64,000 nt of DNA from Pseudomonas sp. R37(2017) (lineage in GTDB: Bacteria; Pseudomonadota; Gammaproteobacteria; Pseudomonadales; Pseudomonadaceae): assembly GCF_002113375.1 (NCBI RefSeq), contig NZ_NEHO01000001.1, forward strand, positions 92,940 to 156,939, in the 5' to 3' direction. A program made the translations under genes and the position numbers. Below are positions 38,092-49,069 of this stretch, piece after piece. Position 1 is the first letter of the stretch, and each line of letters opens with the position of its first letter. The notes beneath the pieces are model-generated. The model searched no databases, was not told the DNA's origin, and saw nothing but the letters and a program-made list of their open reading frames with translations.

Positions 38092-39573
38092 TCAGGCAAT
38101 AGCGCCCAACAGCTTTTCCCACTCTTTGTTTTCTTTCTTCGACACACCGCCCAGCAGGTCGATCGCCTGGCGCAGACGGAAACGGGTCAGGTCCGGCCCG
38201 AGGATTTCCATTGCATCGAGTACCGACACAGAACTTGCCTGCCCCGTGATCGCCGCGAACATCAGCGGCATGGCGTCACGCAGCTTCAACTCCATGGACT
38301 CGACCACCGCCTGGATGGTCGCGGTAATGCTGTCCTTCTCCCACTGACGCAGGCTTTCGAGCTTCCACAGGATCAACTGCATCAGCTGACGAACCTGATC
38401 GCCCGAGAGTTTCTTCGACTCGAACAGCCTGGCATCGGGGTTCACGCCACCGGCAAAGAAGAACCCGGCCAGCGGTGCGACCTGGCTGAAGGTTTCGACC
38501 CGGCCCTGTACGTGTGGGGCGATCTTCATCATGTATTCGGAATTGAACGCCCACTTCTGCACCCGTGCAGCGAACTCTTCCACCGGAAGGTCACGCAGCC
38601 ACTGGCCATTGAGCCACGACAGTTTTTCGATGTCGAAGATCGGCCCGCCGAGGGACACGCGCTTGAGATCGAAATTCTCGACCATTTCCTGCAACGAGAA
38701 CTTCTCGCGCTCGTCCGGCATCGACCAGCCCATGCGGCCCAGGTAGTTGAGCATCGCTTCAGGCATGAAGCCCATGCGCTCGTAGAACGTCACCGAGGTC
38801 GGGTTCTTGCGCTTGGACAGCTTGCTCTTGTCCGGGTTGCGCAGCAGCGGCATGTAGCACAGCTCCGGTTGTTCCCAGCCAAAGTACTCGTAAAGCAGGA
38901 TCAGCTTCGGTGCCGATGGCAGCCACTCTTCGCCGCGCAATACGTGGGTGATGCCCATCAGGTGATCGTCGACCACGTTGGCCAGGAAGTACGTCGGCAG
39001 GCCGTCGGTCTTCATCAGGACTTGCATGTCCATGCGGTCCCACGGGATCTCGACATCGCCACGCAGCATGTCCGGCACCACGCAGACACCTTCGCTCGGC
39101 ACCTTCATGCGGATCACGTGGGGTTCGCCAGCGGCCAGGCGCCGCGCGACCTCTTCCTTGGACAGCAGCAACGCGCGACCGTCGTAGCGTGGGGTTTCGC
39201 CACGGGCCATCTGTTCGGCGCGCATCTGGTCCAGCTCTTCGGCGGTGCAGAAGCACGGGAAGGCATGCCCCATGTCGACCAGTTGCTGGCAGTACTTCTG
39301 GTAAATGTCACCGCGCTCGCTTTGACGGTATGGACCGTGCGGACCGCCGACGTCCGGGCCTTCGCTCCAGTCGATCCCCAGCCAGCGCAGCGCATCGAAG
39401 ATCTGCTGTTCGGACTCGCGGGTCGAACGCAGTTGATCGGTGTCTTCGATCCGCAGGATGAACTCACCGCCGTGCTGCTTGGCAAAGCAGTAGTTGAACA
39501 AGGCGATGTAGGCGGTACCTACGTGGGGATCCCCGGTAGGCGATGGCGCGATGCGAGTGCGGACGGTGGTCAT
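38092..39573 (-). CDS. gltX: Glutamyl-tRNA synthetase
   Basis: This class I aminoacyl-tRNA synthetase charges tRNA-Glu. It has 493 residues with the HIGH-type motif [13 protein letters not shown] near the N-terminus and the KMSKS-type motif [11 protein letters not shown] near residue 245. The start at 39573 ([14 protein letters not shown]) is the family N-terminus. It lies directly upstream of the tRNA-Ala/Glu cluster on the same strand, but that cluster has its own promoter. Confidence 0.97.
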   Translation of the reverse strand: MTTVRTRIAPSPTGDPHVGTAYIALFNYCFAKQHGGEFILRIEDTDQLRSTRESEQQIFDALRWLGIDWSEGPDVGGPHGPYRQSERGDIYQKYCQQLVDMGHAFPCFCTAEELDQMRAEQMARGETPRYDGRALLLSKEEVARRLAAGEPHVIRMKVPSEGVCVVPDMLRGDVEIPWDRMDMQVLMKTDGLPTYFLANVVDDHLMGITHVLRGEEWLPSAPKLILLYEYFGWEQPELCYMPLLRNPDKSKLSKRKNPTSVTFYERMGFMPEAMLNYLGRMGWSMPDEREKFSLQEMVENFDLKRVSLGGPIFDIEKLSWLNGQWLRDLPVEEFAARVQKWAFNSEYMMKIAPHVQGRVETFSQVAPLAGFFFAGGVNPDARLFESKKLSGDQVRQLMQLILWKLESLRQWEKDSITATIQAVVESMELKLRDAMPLMFAAITGQASSVSVLDAMEILGPDLTRFRLRQAIDLLGGVSKKENKEWEKLLGAIA

Positions 39574-39816
39574 GGCATGTCTCGAAAAGAATGAAAAGCG
39601 AAGTTCAAACAGAACATCAAACAAGAGCGGAATGGTAACAGGCGACACCCGCCCCGCTCCAGTGAGCAGGGCATTTAAGCCAAGGTTGCGTCTGGAACGC
39701 CCGTATGAGGGGGTGAATGGGCGAATATCAGCCGATGGCATTTACCGTTTATCGGCTGTATGCCAGATTTGCCTGCTGATAACTTCCCTTGCAATTTCTC
39801 GACTACAGTTTGCCCC

Positions 39817-40905
39817 ATGCCTGCCCAACTCAAGCGTCGCCTGTCCATTTTCCTGTTGATCGTCCTGCTGATTGCCGGGGGTCTGTTTGCCCATTGGTTC
39901 TTCAAGGGGCGGTTTTATGAAAGCACTGACAACGCTTATGTCCAGGGCGAGATCACCCGCGTGTCGAGCCAATTGGGCGCACGCATCGATCAGGTGCTGG
40001 TGCAGGACAACCAGCATGTCGAGAAAGGTCAGTTGCTGATCAAACTCGAAGGCGACGACTTTCGCCTCGCTGTCGACCGCGCCAACGCCACCCTCGCCAC
40101 CCGCGAGGCCGAACGGCTGCAAGCCCAGAGCAAACTGACCCAGCAGGCCAGCCTGATTGCCGCCAGCGAAGCGCAAGTCGCGTCCAGCCTGGCCAGCCTG
40201 GACCGCTCGCAGATTGATTTGAACCGCGCCGAGACCTTGCGCAAGCCTGGTTATGTCTCGGAAGAGCGGGTGACCACCCTCTCCGCCGACAACCACATTG
40301 CCCGTTCGCAATTGGCCAAGGCCCAGGCGGATGCCCAGGGCCAGCGCCAGCAAGTCAACGCGCTGACCGCCGAAGTAAAGCGCCTGGATGCGCAGATCGC
40401 CAATGCCAGAACCGACCTCGCCCAGGCCGAACTGAACCTGACCCGCAGCGAAATCCACGCCCCCATCAGCGGCCTGATCGGCCAGCGTGCAGCCCGCGAA
40501 GGCCAATACGTGCAAGCCGGCGCCTACCTGATGTCGATCGTGCCCGATGAAGACATCTGGATTCAGGCCAACTTCAAGGAGACCCAGATCGGCCACATGA
40601 AGCCCGGGCAGAAAGCCGAGCTGATCTTCGACGCTTACGGCGACACCCCCATCGAAGCCTGGGTCGACAGCCTGTTCGCTGCCTCGGGCGCACAGTTCAG
40701 CCTGTTGCCGCCGGACAACGCCACCGGCAACTTCACCAAGGTCGTGCAGCGGATTCCGGTAAAGCTGACCTTCGCCGCCGACAACCCGCTGCGCGGCAGG
40801 ATCCGCCCGGGCATGTCGGTGACCGCCAAAGTGAACATCAAGGACGCCCCTGAAGATGTCACCACTAAATTGAGCAGCCAAGACGCCGCCGACGATGGCC
40901 GGTGA
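39817..40905 (+). CDS. HlyD/EmrA-type membrane fusion protein
   Basis: This is the periplasmic adaptor of an MFS efflux pump, 362 residues long. It has one N-terminal membrane helix (IFLLIVLLIAGGLFAHWFF, about 10-28), a lipoyl-like half (TDNAYVQGEITRV), a long coiled-coil hairpin (about 90-200), a second lipoyl half (IHAPISGLIGQRAAREGQYVQAG) and a beta-barrel. The start at 39817 is chosen because the membrane helix follows at the usual distance. It overlaps the permease gene by 11 bases. Substrates are probably hydrophobic toxic compounds. Confidence 0.92.
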   Translation: MPAQLKRRLSIFLLIVLLIAGGLFAHWFFKGRFYESTDNAYVQGEITRVSSQLGARIDQVLVQDNQHVEKGQLLIKLEGDDFRLAVDRANATLATREAERLQAQSKLTQQASLIAASEAQVASSLASLDRSQIDLNRAETLRKPGYVSEERVTTLSADNHIARSQLAKAQADAQGQRQQVNALTAEVKRLDAQIANARTDLAQAELNLTRSEIHAPISGLIGQRAAREGQYVQAGAYLMSIVPDEDIWIQANFKETQIGHMKPGQKAELIFDAYGDTPIEAWVDSLFAASGAQFSLLPPDNATGNFTKVVQRIPVKLTFAADNPLRGRIRPGMSVTAKVNIKDAPEDVTTKLSSQDAADDGR

Positions 40906-42445
40906 TCAACTGATCCGCCCGGTCGGCGAACCGACCCGGCGGGACTGGATCGCGGTGATGAGCGTGATGCTCGGCGCCTTCATGGCGGTGCTCGACATCC
41001 AGATCACCAACTCCTCGCTCAAGGATATCCAGGGCGCGCTGTCGGCCACCCTGGAAGAAGGCTCGTGGATTTCCACCTCGTACCTGGTGGCGGAAATCAT
41101 CATGATCCCCCTGACTGCCTGGCTGGTGCAGTTGCTTTCGGCACGACGCCTGGCCGTATGGGTATCCCTCGGATTCCTCGTCGCGTCCCTGCTCTGCTCC
41201 ATGGCCTGGAGCCTGGAGAGCATGATCGTGTTCCGCGCCCTGCAAGGGTTTACCGGTGGCGCGCTGATTCCGCTGGCCTTTACCCTGACCCTGATCAAAC
41301 TGCCGGAACACCACCGCGCCAAGGGCATGGCCATGTTTGCCATGACCGCCACCTTCGCCCCCTCCATCGGCCCGACACTCGGCGGCTGGCTGACGGAAAA
41401 CTGGGGCTGGGAATACATCTTCTACATCAACATCCCGCCCGGGCTGATCATGATCGCCGGCCTGATGTACGGCCTGGAGAAGAAAGCAGCGCACTGGGAA
41501 TTGCTCAAAAGCACCGACTACGCCGGCATTCTCACCCTCGGCGTCGGGCTCGGCTGCCTGCAGGTATTCCTGGAGGAAGGCCACCGCAAGGACTGGCTGG
41601 AATCGAACCTGATAGTGACCCTGGGCAGCATCGCGCTGGTCAGCCTGATCACCTTTGTGATCGTGCAATTTTCCAAACCCAATCCGTTGATCAACCTCGG
41701 CATCTTAGGCAACCGCAACTTCGGTTTATCCAGTATTTCCAGCGTCGGGATGGGAGTCGGGTTGTACGGCTCGATCTATCTGTTGCCGCTGTACCTGGCG
41801 CAGATCCAGAACTACAACGCCTTGCAGATTGGCGAAGTGATCATGTGGATGGGCGTGCCGCAGCTGTTTCTGATTCCTCTGGTGCCCAAGCTGATGAAGG
41901 TCATCTCGCCGAAATGGCTGTGCACCCTGGGCTTTGGACTGTTCGGCCTGGCGAGTTTCTCCTCTGGGGTACTGAACCCGGACTTTGCCGGGCCGCAGTT
42001 CAACCAGATCCAGATCATCCGCGCCCTGGGACAGCCGCTGATCATGGTCACCATCTCGCTGATCGCTACCGCCTATATCCTGCCTCAGGATGCGGGCTCG
42101 GCATCGAGCCTGTTCAATATCCTGCGCAACCTCGGCGGCGCCATAGGCATCGCCCTGCTCGCCACGCTGCTGGATGAACGGACCAAGGTTTACTTTGACT
42201 ACCTGCGCGAATCCATCGTGCCGAACAATCCGCAGGTGGCTGAACGCATCGCCTCGCTGGCCGATCGACTGGGCAGTGAAACGGCGGCACTGGGCAAACT
42301 CAGCGAGATCGCCCATCAACAGGCGTCGATCATGGCCTATAACGATGCGTTTCATTTTGTCGGGATTGCGCTGGGGATCAGCATGGTAGCGGTGTTGCTG
42401 ACCCGGAAGTTGCCGGAGGGGTTGAAGGCTGGCGAGGCGCACTAG
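40895..42445 (+). CDS. EmrB-type DHA2-family efflux permease
   Basis: This proton-driven MFS exporter has 516 residues and 14 predicted helices. It opens with WIAVMSVMLGAFMAVLDIQITN, which carries the family motif D, and has a motif C-like region TFAPSIGPTLGGWLTENWGW. It forms a tripartite system with the adjacent fusion protein and an outer-membrane channel encoded elsewhere. No regulator gene is next to it. Confidence 0.93.
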   Translation: MAGDQLIRPVGEPTRRDWIAVMSVMLGAFMAVLDIQITNSSLKDIQGALSATLEEGSWISTSYLVAEIIMIPLTAWLVQLLSARRLAVWVSLGFLVASLLCSMAWSLESMIVFRALQGFTGGALIPLAFTLTLIKLPEHHRAKGMAMFAMTATFAPSIGPTLGGWLTENWGWEYIFYINIPPGLIMIAGLMYGLEKKAAHWELLKSTDYAGILTLGVGLGCLQVFLEEGHRKDWLESNLIVTLGSIALVSLITFVIVQFSKPNPLINLGILGNRNFGLSSISSVGMGVGLYGSIYLLPLYLAQIQNYNALQIGEVIMWMGVPQLFLIPLVPKLMKVISPKWLCTLGFGLFGLASFSSGVLNPDFAGPQFNQIQIIRALGQPLIMVTISLIATAYILPQDAGSASSLFNILRNLGGAIGIALLATLLDERTKVYFDYLRESIVPNNPQVAERIASLADRLGSETAALGKLSEIAHQQASIMAYNDAFHFVGIALGISMVAVLLTRKLPEGLKAGEAH

Positions 42446-42505
42446 TTGATATTTACTGCGCCCTGACTGGCCTGCTCGCGATGAGGCCAGTTCAGGCGCT
42501 AAAGA

Positions 42506-44521
<2,016 letters not shown>

Positions 44522-44839
44522 GAAAAACCTCTGGATCACGCACGAACGAGAAAGACCGCAAACGACCGATGTCGCCCGAAGAAAAAACTGGATTGTGCTC
44601 AATGTGGAGCCGATTGCCAGCGCTTTCAAGGCAAACGTCCTACAACCCCTAAAGCTTTTGACGACGTCAATCGACTAACGGTCGAAAAATATTCGGAAAA
44701 ACTTACCCTAAAAGCCGAATCGCCTGTCGCCATTGATCGCGGATGGCCTCTATACTAGCTCCCCGTTTGTGCACCGCTCTAGTGCATCCGGCTGGAGCGC
44801 GACACGTCCCTCCACTCTCCATTCAGAGCCGCCGCAATA
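44522..44839. other. Divergent intergenic region between uvrB and the aminotransferase gene
   Basis: It contains promoters for two divergent genes. A good -10 match TATACT at 44751-44756 points towards the aminotransferase gene but lacks a clear -35 box at 17 bases. No open frame or repeat is convincing. Confidence 0.4.
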
Positions 44840-46036
44840 ATGAGCCTGTTCTCCGCTGTCGAAATGGCACCACGCGATCCAATCCTGGGCCTCAACGAAG
44901 CATTCAACGCCGATACCCGCACCAACAAAGTCAACCTGGGAGTCGGTGTTTACTGCAACGAGGAGGGGCGAATTCCACTCCTGCGCGCCGTTGTCGAAGC
45001 CGAAACGATTCGTGCCGCTCAACACGTTTCCCGTGGCTACCTGCCTATCGACGGTATCGCCGCCTACGACCAGGCCGTGCAAAAGCTGCTGTTCGGCAAT
45101 GATTCGCCACTGCTCGCCGCCGGCCGCGTCGTCACCACTCAGGCCGTTGGCGGTACCGGCGCTCTGAAAATCGGTGCCGACTTCCTCAAGCAACTGCTGC
45201 CGAACGCCGTTGTGGCAATCAGCGACCCAAGCTGGGAAAACCACCGCGCCCTGTTCGAAACCGCCGGTTTCCCGGTGCAGAACTACCGCTACTACGATGC
45301 CGCGACCCACGACGTGAATCGTACCGGCATGCTGGAAGACCTGAACGCGCTGCCGAACGGCTCGATCATTGTGCTGCACGCCTGCTGCCACAACCCGACC
45401 GGCGTGGACCTGAGCCCGGCGGACTGGAAAAACGTCCTGGAAGTCGTCAAAGCCAAAGGCCACGTGCCGTTCCTTGACATGGCCTACCAGGGCTTTGGCG
45501 ATGGCATCGACGAAGACGCCGCTGCCGTGCGCCTGTTCGCCGAGTCGGGCCTGACCTTCTTCGCCTCCAGCTCGTTCTCCAAATCGTTCTCGCTGTATGG
45601 CGAGCGCGTAGGTGCCCTGTCGATCGTCAGCGAGTCGAAAGAAGAAAGCGCGCGCGTGCTGTCGCAAGTCAAACGCGTGATCCGTACCAACTACTCCAAC
45701 CCGCCGACCCACGGTGCCAGCGTCGTCGCCGCGGTGCTGAACAGCCCGGAACTGCGCGCCCAGTGGGAAGCCGAACTGGCCGAAATGCGCCTGCGCATTC
45801 GTGGCATGCGTACCCAGATGGTCGACCTGCTGGCCCAGAAAGCGCCTCAGCACGACTTCAGCTTCGTCGGTCGTCAATGCGGCATGTTCTCCTACTCCGG
45901 CCTGAGCGTTGAGCAGGTTCACCGCCTGCGCAACGAGTTCGGCATCTACGCCCTGGACACCGGCCGCATCTGCGTGGCCGCGCTGAACCAGAGCAACATC
46001 AAGGTTGTGACGGATGCCATTGTTCAGGTCATCTGA
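44840..46036 (+). CDS. Aromatic/aspartate amino acid aminotransferase
   Basis: This fold-type I PLP enzyme of the AspC/TyrB class has 398 residues. It interconverts aromatic amino acids or aspartate and their 2-oxo acids. The PLP lysine is in SSSFSKSFSLYGERVG, with HACCHNPTGVDL for PLP binding and a C-terminal arginine in DTGRICVAAL for the substrate carboxylate. The uvrB-aminotransferase divergence is conserved in Pseudomonas. Whether aromatic or aspartate activity dominates cannot be told. Confidence 0.93.
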   Translation: MSLFSAVEMAPRDPILGLNEAFNADTRTNKVNLGVGVYCNEEGRIPLLRAVVEAETIRAAQHVSRGYLPIDGIAAYDQAVQKLLFGNDSPLLAAGRVVTTQAVGGTGALKIGADFLKQLLPNAVVAISDPSWENHRALFETAGFPVQNYRYYDAATHDVNRTGMLEDLNALPNGSIIVLHACCHNPTGVDLSPADWKNVLEVVKAKGHVPFLDMAYQGFGDGIDEDAAAVRLFAESGLTFFASSSFSKSFSLYGERVGALSIVSESKEESARVLSQVKRVIRTNYSNPPTHGASVVAAVLNSPELRAQWEAELAEMRLRIRGMRTQMVDLLAQKAPQHDFSFVGRQCGMFSYSGLSVEQVHRLRNEFGIYALDTGRICVAALNQSNIKVVTDAIVQVI

Positions 46037-46055
46037 TTTCACCTTGAGATGAGAA

Positions 46056-46085
46056 AACGGGAAGCCAATGGCTTCCCGTTTTTTT
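46056..46085 (+). terminator. Rho-independent terminator after the aminotransferase gene
   Basis: A perfect 11-bp stem, AACGGGAAGCC with GGCTTCCCGTT, has a 3-base loop and is followed by a T run. It lies 20 bases past the stop. Confidence 0.95.
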
Positions 46086-46175
46086 ATTTGTTGCAGATAA
46101 TTCTCCAGGCAGTGGCTCTGCCCTCTAAACTCCACACAGGTTTGTGTACACCTTGGAATTCCTGTGAGAACCAAC

Positions 46176-46388
46176 ATGAAAAACGATGACCTGCGCGCCG
46201 ACCGCGATGATCTGGACGATCTGGATGATTACATTCGCCGTACCCCGGCAAAGCGCGGAAACAGCAGCCTGGTGATGCAAGTGGCGGTCGGGGTGTTTCT
46301 CGGTGGATTGGCCTTGTGGCTGGTGCAACTGGGAGCCACCGCGCTGTATGCCAAGCTGTCGATGGGCACCCTGACGTTTGGCGGCTGA
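46176..46388 (+). CDS. Small acidic single-pass membrane protein
   Basis: The protein has 70 residues with a very acidic N-terminus (LRADRDDLDDLDDYIRR), one hydrophobic helix (about 30-55, VGVFLGGLALWLVQLGATALY) and a short tail. No family is recognised. The ATG at 46176 is chosen, and an in-frame GTG four codons earlier is also possible. It stands alone between a terminator and the tRNA-Asn promoter. Confidence 0.7.
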   Translation: MKNDDLRADRDDLDDLDDYIRRTPAKRGNSSLVMQVAVGVFLGGLALWLVQLGATALYAKLSMGTLTFGG

Positions 46389-46419
46389 ACCATCATCTTG
46401 AAAAATTGCACGTCAACGC

Positions 46420-46447
46420 TTGACTTCCCCTTTTTAATCAGTAAGAT
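46420..46447 (+). promoter_or_regulatory. Sigma70 promoter of tRNA-Asn
   Basis: TTGACT (46420-46425) and TAAGAT (46442-46447) are 16 bases apart. The -10 box ends nine bases before the mature tRNA. Confidence 0.85.
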
Positions 46448-46456
46448 ACGCGCCAT

Positions 46457-46532
<76 letters not shown>

Positions 46533-46545
46533 GACAGCAACATCG

Positions 46546-46582
46546 AAAAGCCCCTGAATCGAAAGACTCAGGGGCTTTTTTG
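46546..46582 (+). terminator. Rho-independent terminator after tRNA-Asn
   Basis: AAAAGCCCCTGA pairs with TCAGGGGCTTTT across a short loop and ends in six T. Confidence 0.92.
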
Positions 46583-46610
46583 TGGCCGATTGAAAAGCCG
46601 TCTCCTGAAA

Positions 46611-46653
46611 GCAAAAGGCCGACCTGTCTATTCGACAGATCGGCCCTTTTCAG
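46611..46653 (-). terminator. Terminator of the NCS2 permease gene
   Basis: AAAAGGGCCGATCTGTC on the minus strand pairs with GACAGGTCGGCCTTTT with few mismatches and runs into T residues. It lies 13 bases past the permease stop. Confidence 0.88.
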
Positions 46654-46665
46654 TCGCCGTGAGCG

Positions 46666-48183
46666 TCAGACATGCTCACTGCTTTTTGCGTGCACCGCCC
46701 GTGGCTCTGCCACGCCATGTTCCGACTCGATCACCGGAATCTCCTTGCCATCGCAATCGTGCAGTTTACCGTCGCTGAAATAGTCCCCTTCACGCAACGC
46801 CGCCAGATCCTGATAACGCAGTACCCGCTCGGTACCCGCCGCAAACACCGATTGCTGATCGGAGTTACCGGCGGTGAGATGGTTGAAGGTCAGGTTGAGC
46901 ACGATAGCCATGATCGCCGACGAGCTGATGCCCGAATGGAAAATGGTCGCGAACCAGCTCGGGAAGTGGTCGTAGAAGTTGGGTGCCGCGATCGGGATCA
47001 TGCCGAAGCCAATGGAGGTGGCGACGATGATCAGATTGACGTTGTTGCGGTAGTCGACCTTGGAAAGCGTACGAATGCCACTGGCTGCGACCGTGCCGAA
47101 TAGTACGATGCCGGCGCCACCCAGTACCGAGGTCGGCACTGCGGCGATGACCCGGCCCATGAATGGCAGCAGGCCGAGGAGTACCAGGAACAGGCCGCCA
47201 GTGGCCACCACGTAGCGGCTCTTGATGCCGGTAACCGCCACCAGCCCGACGTTTTGGGCGAAGGCACTTTGGGTGAAGGAACCGAAGATCGGCGCGAACA
47301 TGCTCGACAGCATGTCGGCACGCAGACCGTTGCCCAGGCGCTTGGAATCAACCTTGGTGCCGATGATTTCACCCACAGCCAGAATGTCGGCCGAGGTTTC
47401 CACCAGCGTCACCATCACCACGATGCACATCGACAGGATCGCTGCGAAGTGGAAAGTCGGCATGCCAAAGTGGAAGGGTGTCGGGAAGCCGAACATCGGG
47501 CCCTGGGTCACGGACGAGAAGTCGGCCATGCCGAGGAACAACGCGATCACCGTGCCGACGACCATGGCCAGCAGAATCGACAGGCGGGAGATGGTCGCAC
47601 TGCCGATTTTGCTCAGCAGCAGCACCAGCACCAGCGTCACCGCCGCCAGACCGATGTTCGCCATGCTGCCGAAATCCGGCGCGTGACTGTTACCACCCAT
47701 GGCCCAGCGCGCGGCTACCGGCATCAGCGTCAGGCCGATGGTGGTAATCACGATGCCGGTCACCAGCGGTGGAAAGAACTTGGTAATACGCGAGAACACC
47801 GGGGTTATCAGCAGTCCGATCAGGGACGCCGCTATCACCGCGCCCAGCACCGATTGAAACCCGCCCTCCCCGCCACTGCTGACAATCGCCACCATGGTCG
47901 CGACGCCGGAGAAGGACACACCCTGTACCAGCGGCAATTGACAACCAAAAAACGGTAAACCCAGGGTTTGCAGCAGCGTTGCCAGCCCCCCCGCAAACAA
48001 TGAAGCAGCAATCAACAATCCGATGTCCGCCGGCGATAGCCCGGCCGCCTGGCCGATGATCAATGGCACCGCGACGATACCGCCATACATGGTCAGAACA
48101 TGTTGCAGGCCATAAGCCATATTCGCGCCGATCCCTAGGTTTTCGTCCTCGGGCCGTTGGTGTGAAACATGGGGCGTTTTCAT
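46666..48183 (-). CDS. NCS2-family uracil/xanthine (nucleobase:cation) permease
   Basis: This proton-coupled importer of xanthine, uric acid or uracil has 505 residues and about 14 membrane segments. The start at 48183 (MKTPHVSHQRPEDENLGIGAN then YGLQHVLTMYGG) is the family N-terminus. The family motif region SSMFAPIFGSFTQSAFAQNVGLV is present (about residues 300-322). The longer upstream frame would cross the promoter region. A 14-bp palindrome lies 67 bases upstream. Family resemblance is closer to the xanthine/urate branch than to UraA, but this is by eye. Confidence 0.92.
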   Translation of the reverse strand: MKTPHVSHQRPEDENLGIGANMAYGLQHVLTMYGGIVAVPLIIGQAAGLSPADIGLLIAASLFAGGLATLLQTLGLPFFGCQLPLVQGVSFSGVATMVAIVSSGGEGGFQSVLGAVIAASLIGLLITPVFSRITKFFPPLVTGIVITTIGLTLMPVAARWAMGGNSHAPDFGSMANIGLAAVTLVLVLLLSKIGSATISRLSILLAMVVGTVIALFLGMADFSSVTQGPMFGFPTPFHFGMPTFHFAAILSMCIVVMVTLVETSADILAVGEIIGTKVDSKRLGNGLRADMLSSMFAPIFGSFTQSAFAQNVGLVAVTGIKSRYVVATGGLFLVLLGLLPFMGRVIAAVPTSVLGGAGIVLFGTVAASGIRTLSKVDYRNNVNLIIVATSIGFGMIPIAAPNFYDHFPSWFATIFHSGISSSAIMAIVLNLTFNHLTAGNSDQQSVFAAGTERVLRYQDLAALREGDYFSDGKLHDCDGKEIPVIESEHGVAEPRAVHAKSSEHV

Positions 48184-48216
48184 GGTAGGGGGTTCCCTGG
48201 TTTTTGTTATGCGCAC

Positions 48217-48263
48217 ACTGTATGCAATAGTCAGGACAAATGTCCATAGAGTTGTATACAACT
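48217..48263 (-). promoter_or_regulatory. GntR-type operator pair upstream of the permease
   Basis: A perfect 14-bp palindrome AGTTGTATACAACT (48250-48263) has a partial copy CTGTATGCAAT (48219-48229) some 30 bases nearer the gene. The core TTGTATACAA matches the consensus bound by FCD-subfamily GntR regulators. No GntR gene is in the window. Confidence 0.6.
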
Positions 48264-48416
48264 TGTCAGTCACAAAATGGATGCGCGTCCATTTCCCCCC
48301 GCCACCCACAAGCGCAGCCCCCAATAAACCTTGAAATACATCCCTCGCTGCCCAACTCCCGGTGCTGACTAGTCTTTCGAATTCCTGGCGACCATCGGTA
48401 TGGCTCGCCACTTTCA

Positions 48417-48433
48417 CATACATATAAAGTATG
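48417..48433. promoter_or_regulatory. Candidate BrnA operator/promoter
   Basis: The inverted repeat CATAC-ATATAAA-GTATG sits over a -10-like A/T tract and ends five bases before the brnT start. Toxin-antitoxin pairs of this type are autoregulated by the antitoxin. Confidence 0.5.
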
Positions 48434-48437
48434 CATA

Positions 48438-48719
48438 ATGAAGCCATTCGAAATTCAGTTCCACAAGGCAAAGAACGCAGCCAACAAACTCAAGCACCAA
48501 GGCATCAGCCTCGCAGAGACCGAGCCGGTGCTCCATGACGAACGAGCGCTGACCATCGAGGACAACCACCATGATGAACAACGCTGGATCACCATGGGGC
48601 TGGATGCCAGAGGCCGGTTGCTGGTCGTCGCGTACACCTGGCGCGATCCGAATTTCGTTCGAATCATTTCCGCGCGCATCGCCACCAAAAGCGAGCGCCG
48701 TCAGTATCTGGAGGCATGA
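48438..48719 (+). CDS. brnT: BrnT-family toxin
   Basis: This RelE-fold ribonuclease-type toxin has 93 residues. It starts FEIQFHKAKNAANKLKHQGIS and has RWITMGLDARGRLLVVAYTWR and RIISARIATKSERRQYLE, all typical of BrnT. The toxin gene precedes its antitoxin, as is usual for this family. No ribosome site is visible before the ATG, and the -10-like tract is very close, so the message may be nearly leaderless. Confidence 0.9.
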   Translation: MKPFEIQFHKAKNAANKLKHQGISLAETEPVLHDERALTIEDNHHDEQRWITMGLDARGRLLVVAYTWRDPNFVRIISARIATKSERRQYLEA

Positions 48720-48722
48720 CCG

Positions 48723-49028
48723 ATGAAAGACGAATACGACTTCAGCAGCGCCGAGCGCGGGGCCGTGGCGCCCGCCAAAGGCAAGACCCGCATCACCATC
48801 ATGCTCGATGACGCGGTCATCGAGGCCGCCCGGGCCCTGGCAGAAAACGAGGGGTACGGCTACCAGACGGCGATCAACAATACGTTGCGCCGGGCTCTGC
48901 TCAACGAAGGCAAGACCGCAAAACTCAAACACCCCCCCACCCCTGCCGAACTCAAGGGCCTGGAGCAGAAACTGGCAGAGGCCTTGCGCGAAATCCAACG
49001 GGTGATGGAGCCGGGTGTTCGGCCCTGA
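48723..49028 (+). CDS. brnA: BrnA-family antitoxin
   Basis: The antitoxin has 101 residues. The central ribbon-helix-helix part (KTRITIMLDDAVIEAARALAENEGYGYQTAINNTLRRAL, about 21-59, key residues I24-T25-I26) binds DNA, and the flanking parts bind BrnT. It starts 3 bases after the toxin stop. Confidence 0.9.
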   Translation: MKDEYDFSSAERGAVAPAKGKTRITIMLDDAVIEAARALAENEGYGYQTAINNTLRRALLNEGKTAKLKHPPTPAELKGLEQKLAEALREIQRVMEPGVRP

Positions 49029-49069
49029 AACACAAAGGGCCGAACAATCGGGTGTCGACGATCAGCCCG

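Noticed and set aside
44522..44700. LexA box for uvrB
   Set aside because: No CTG-N10-CAG match is seen upstream of uvrB.
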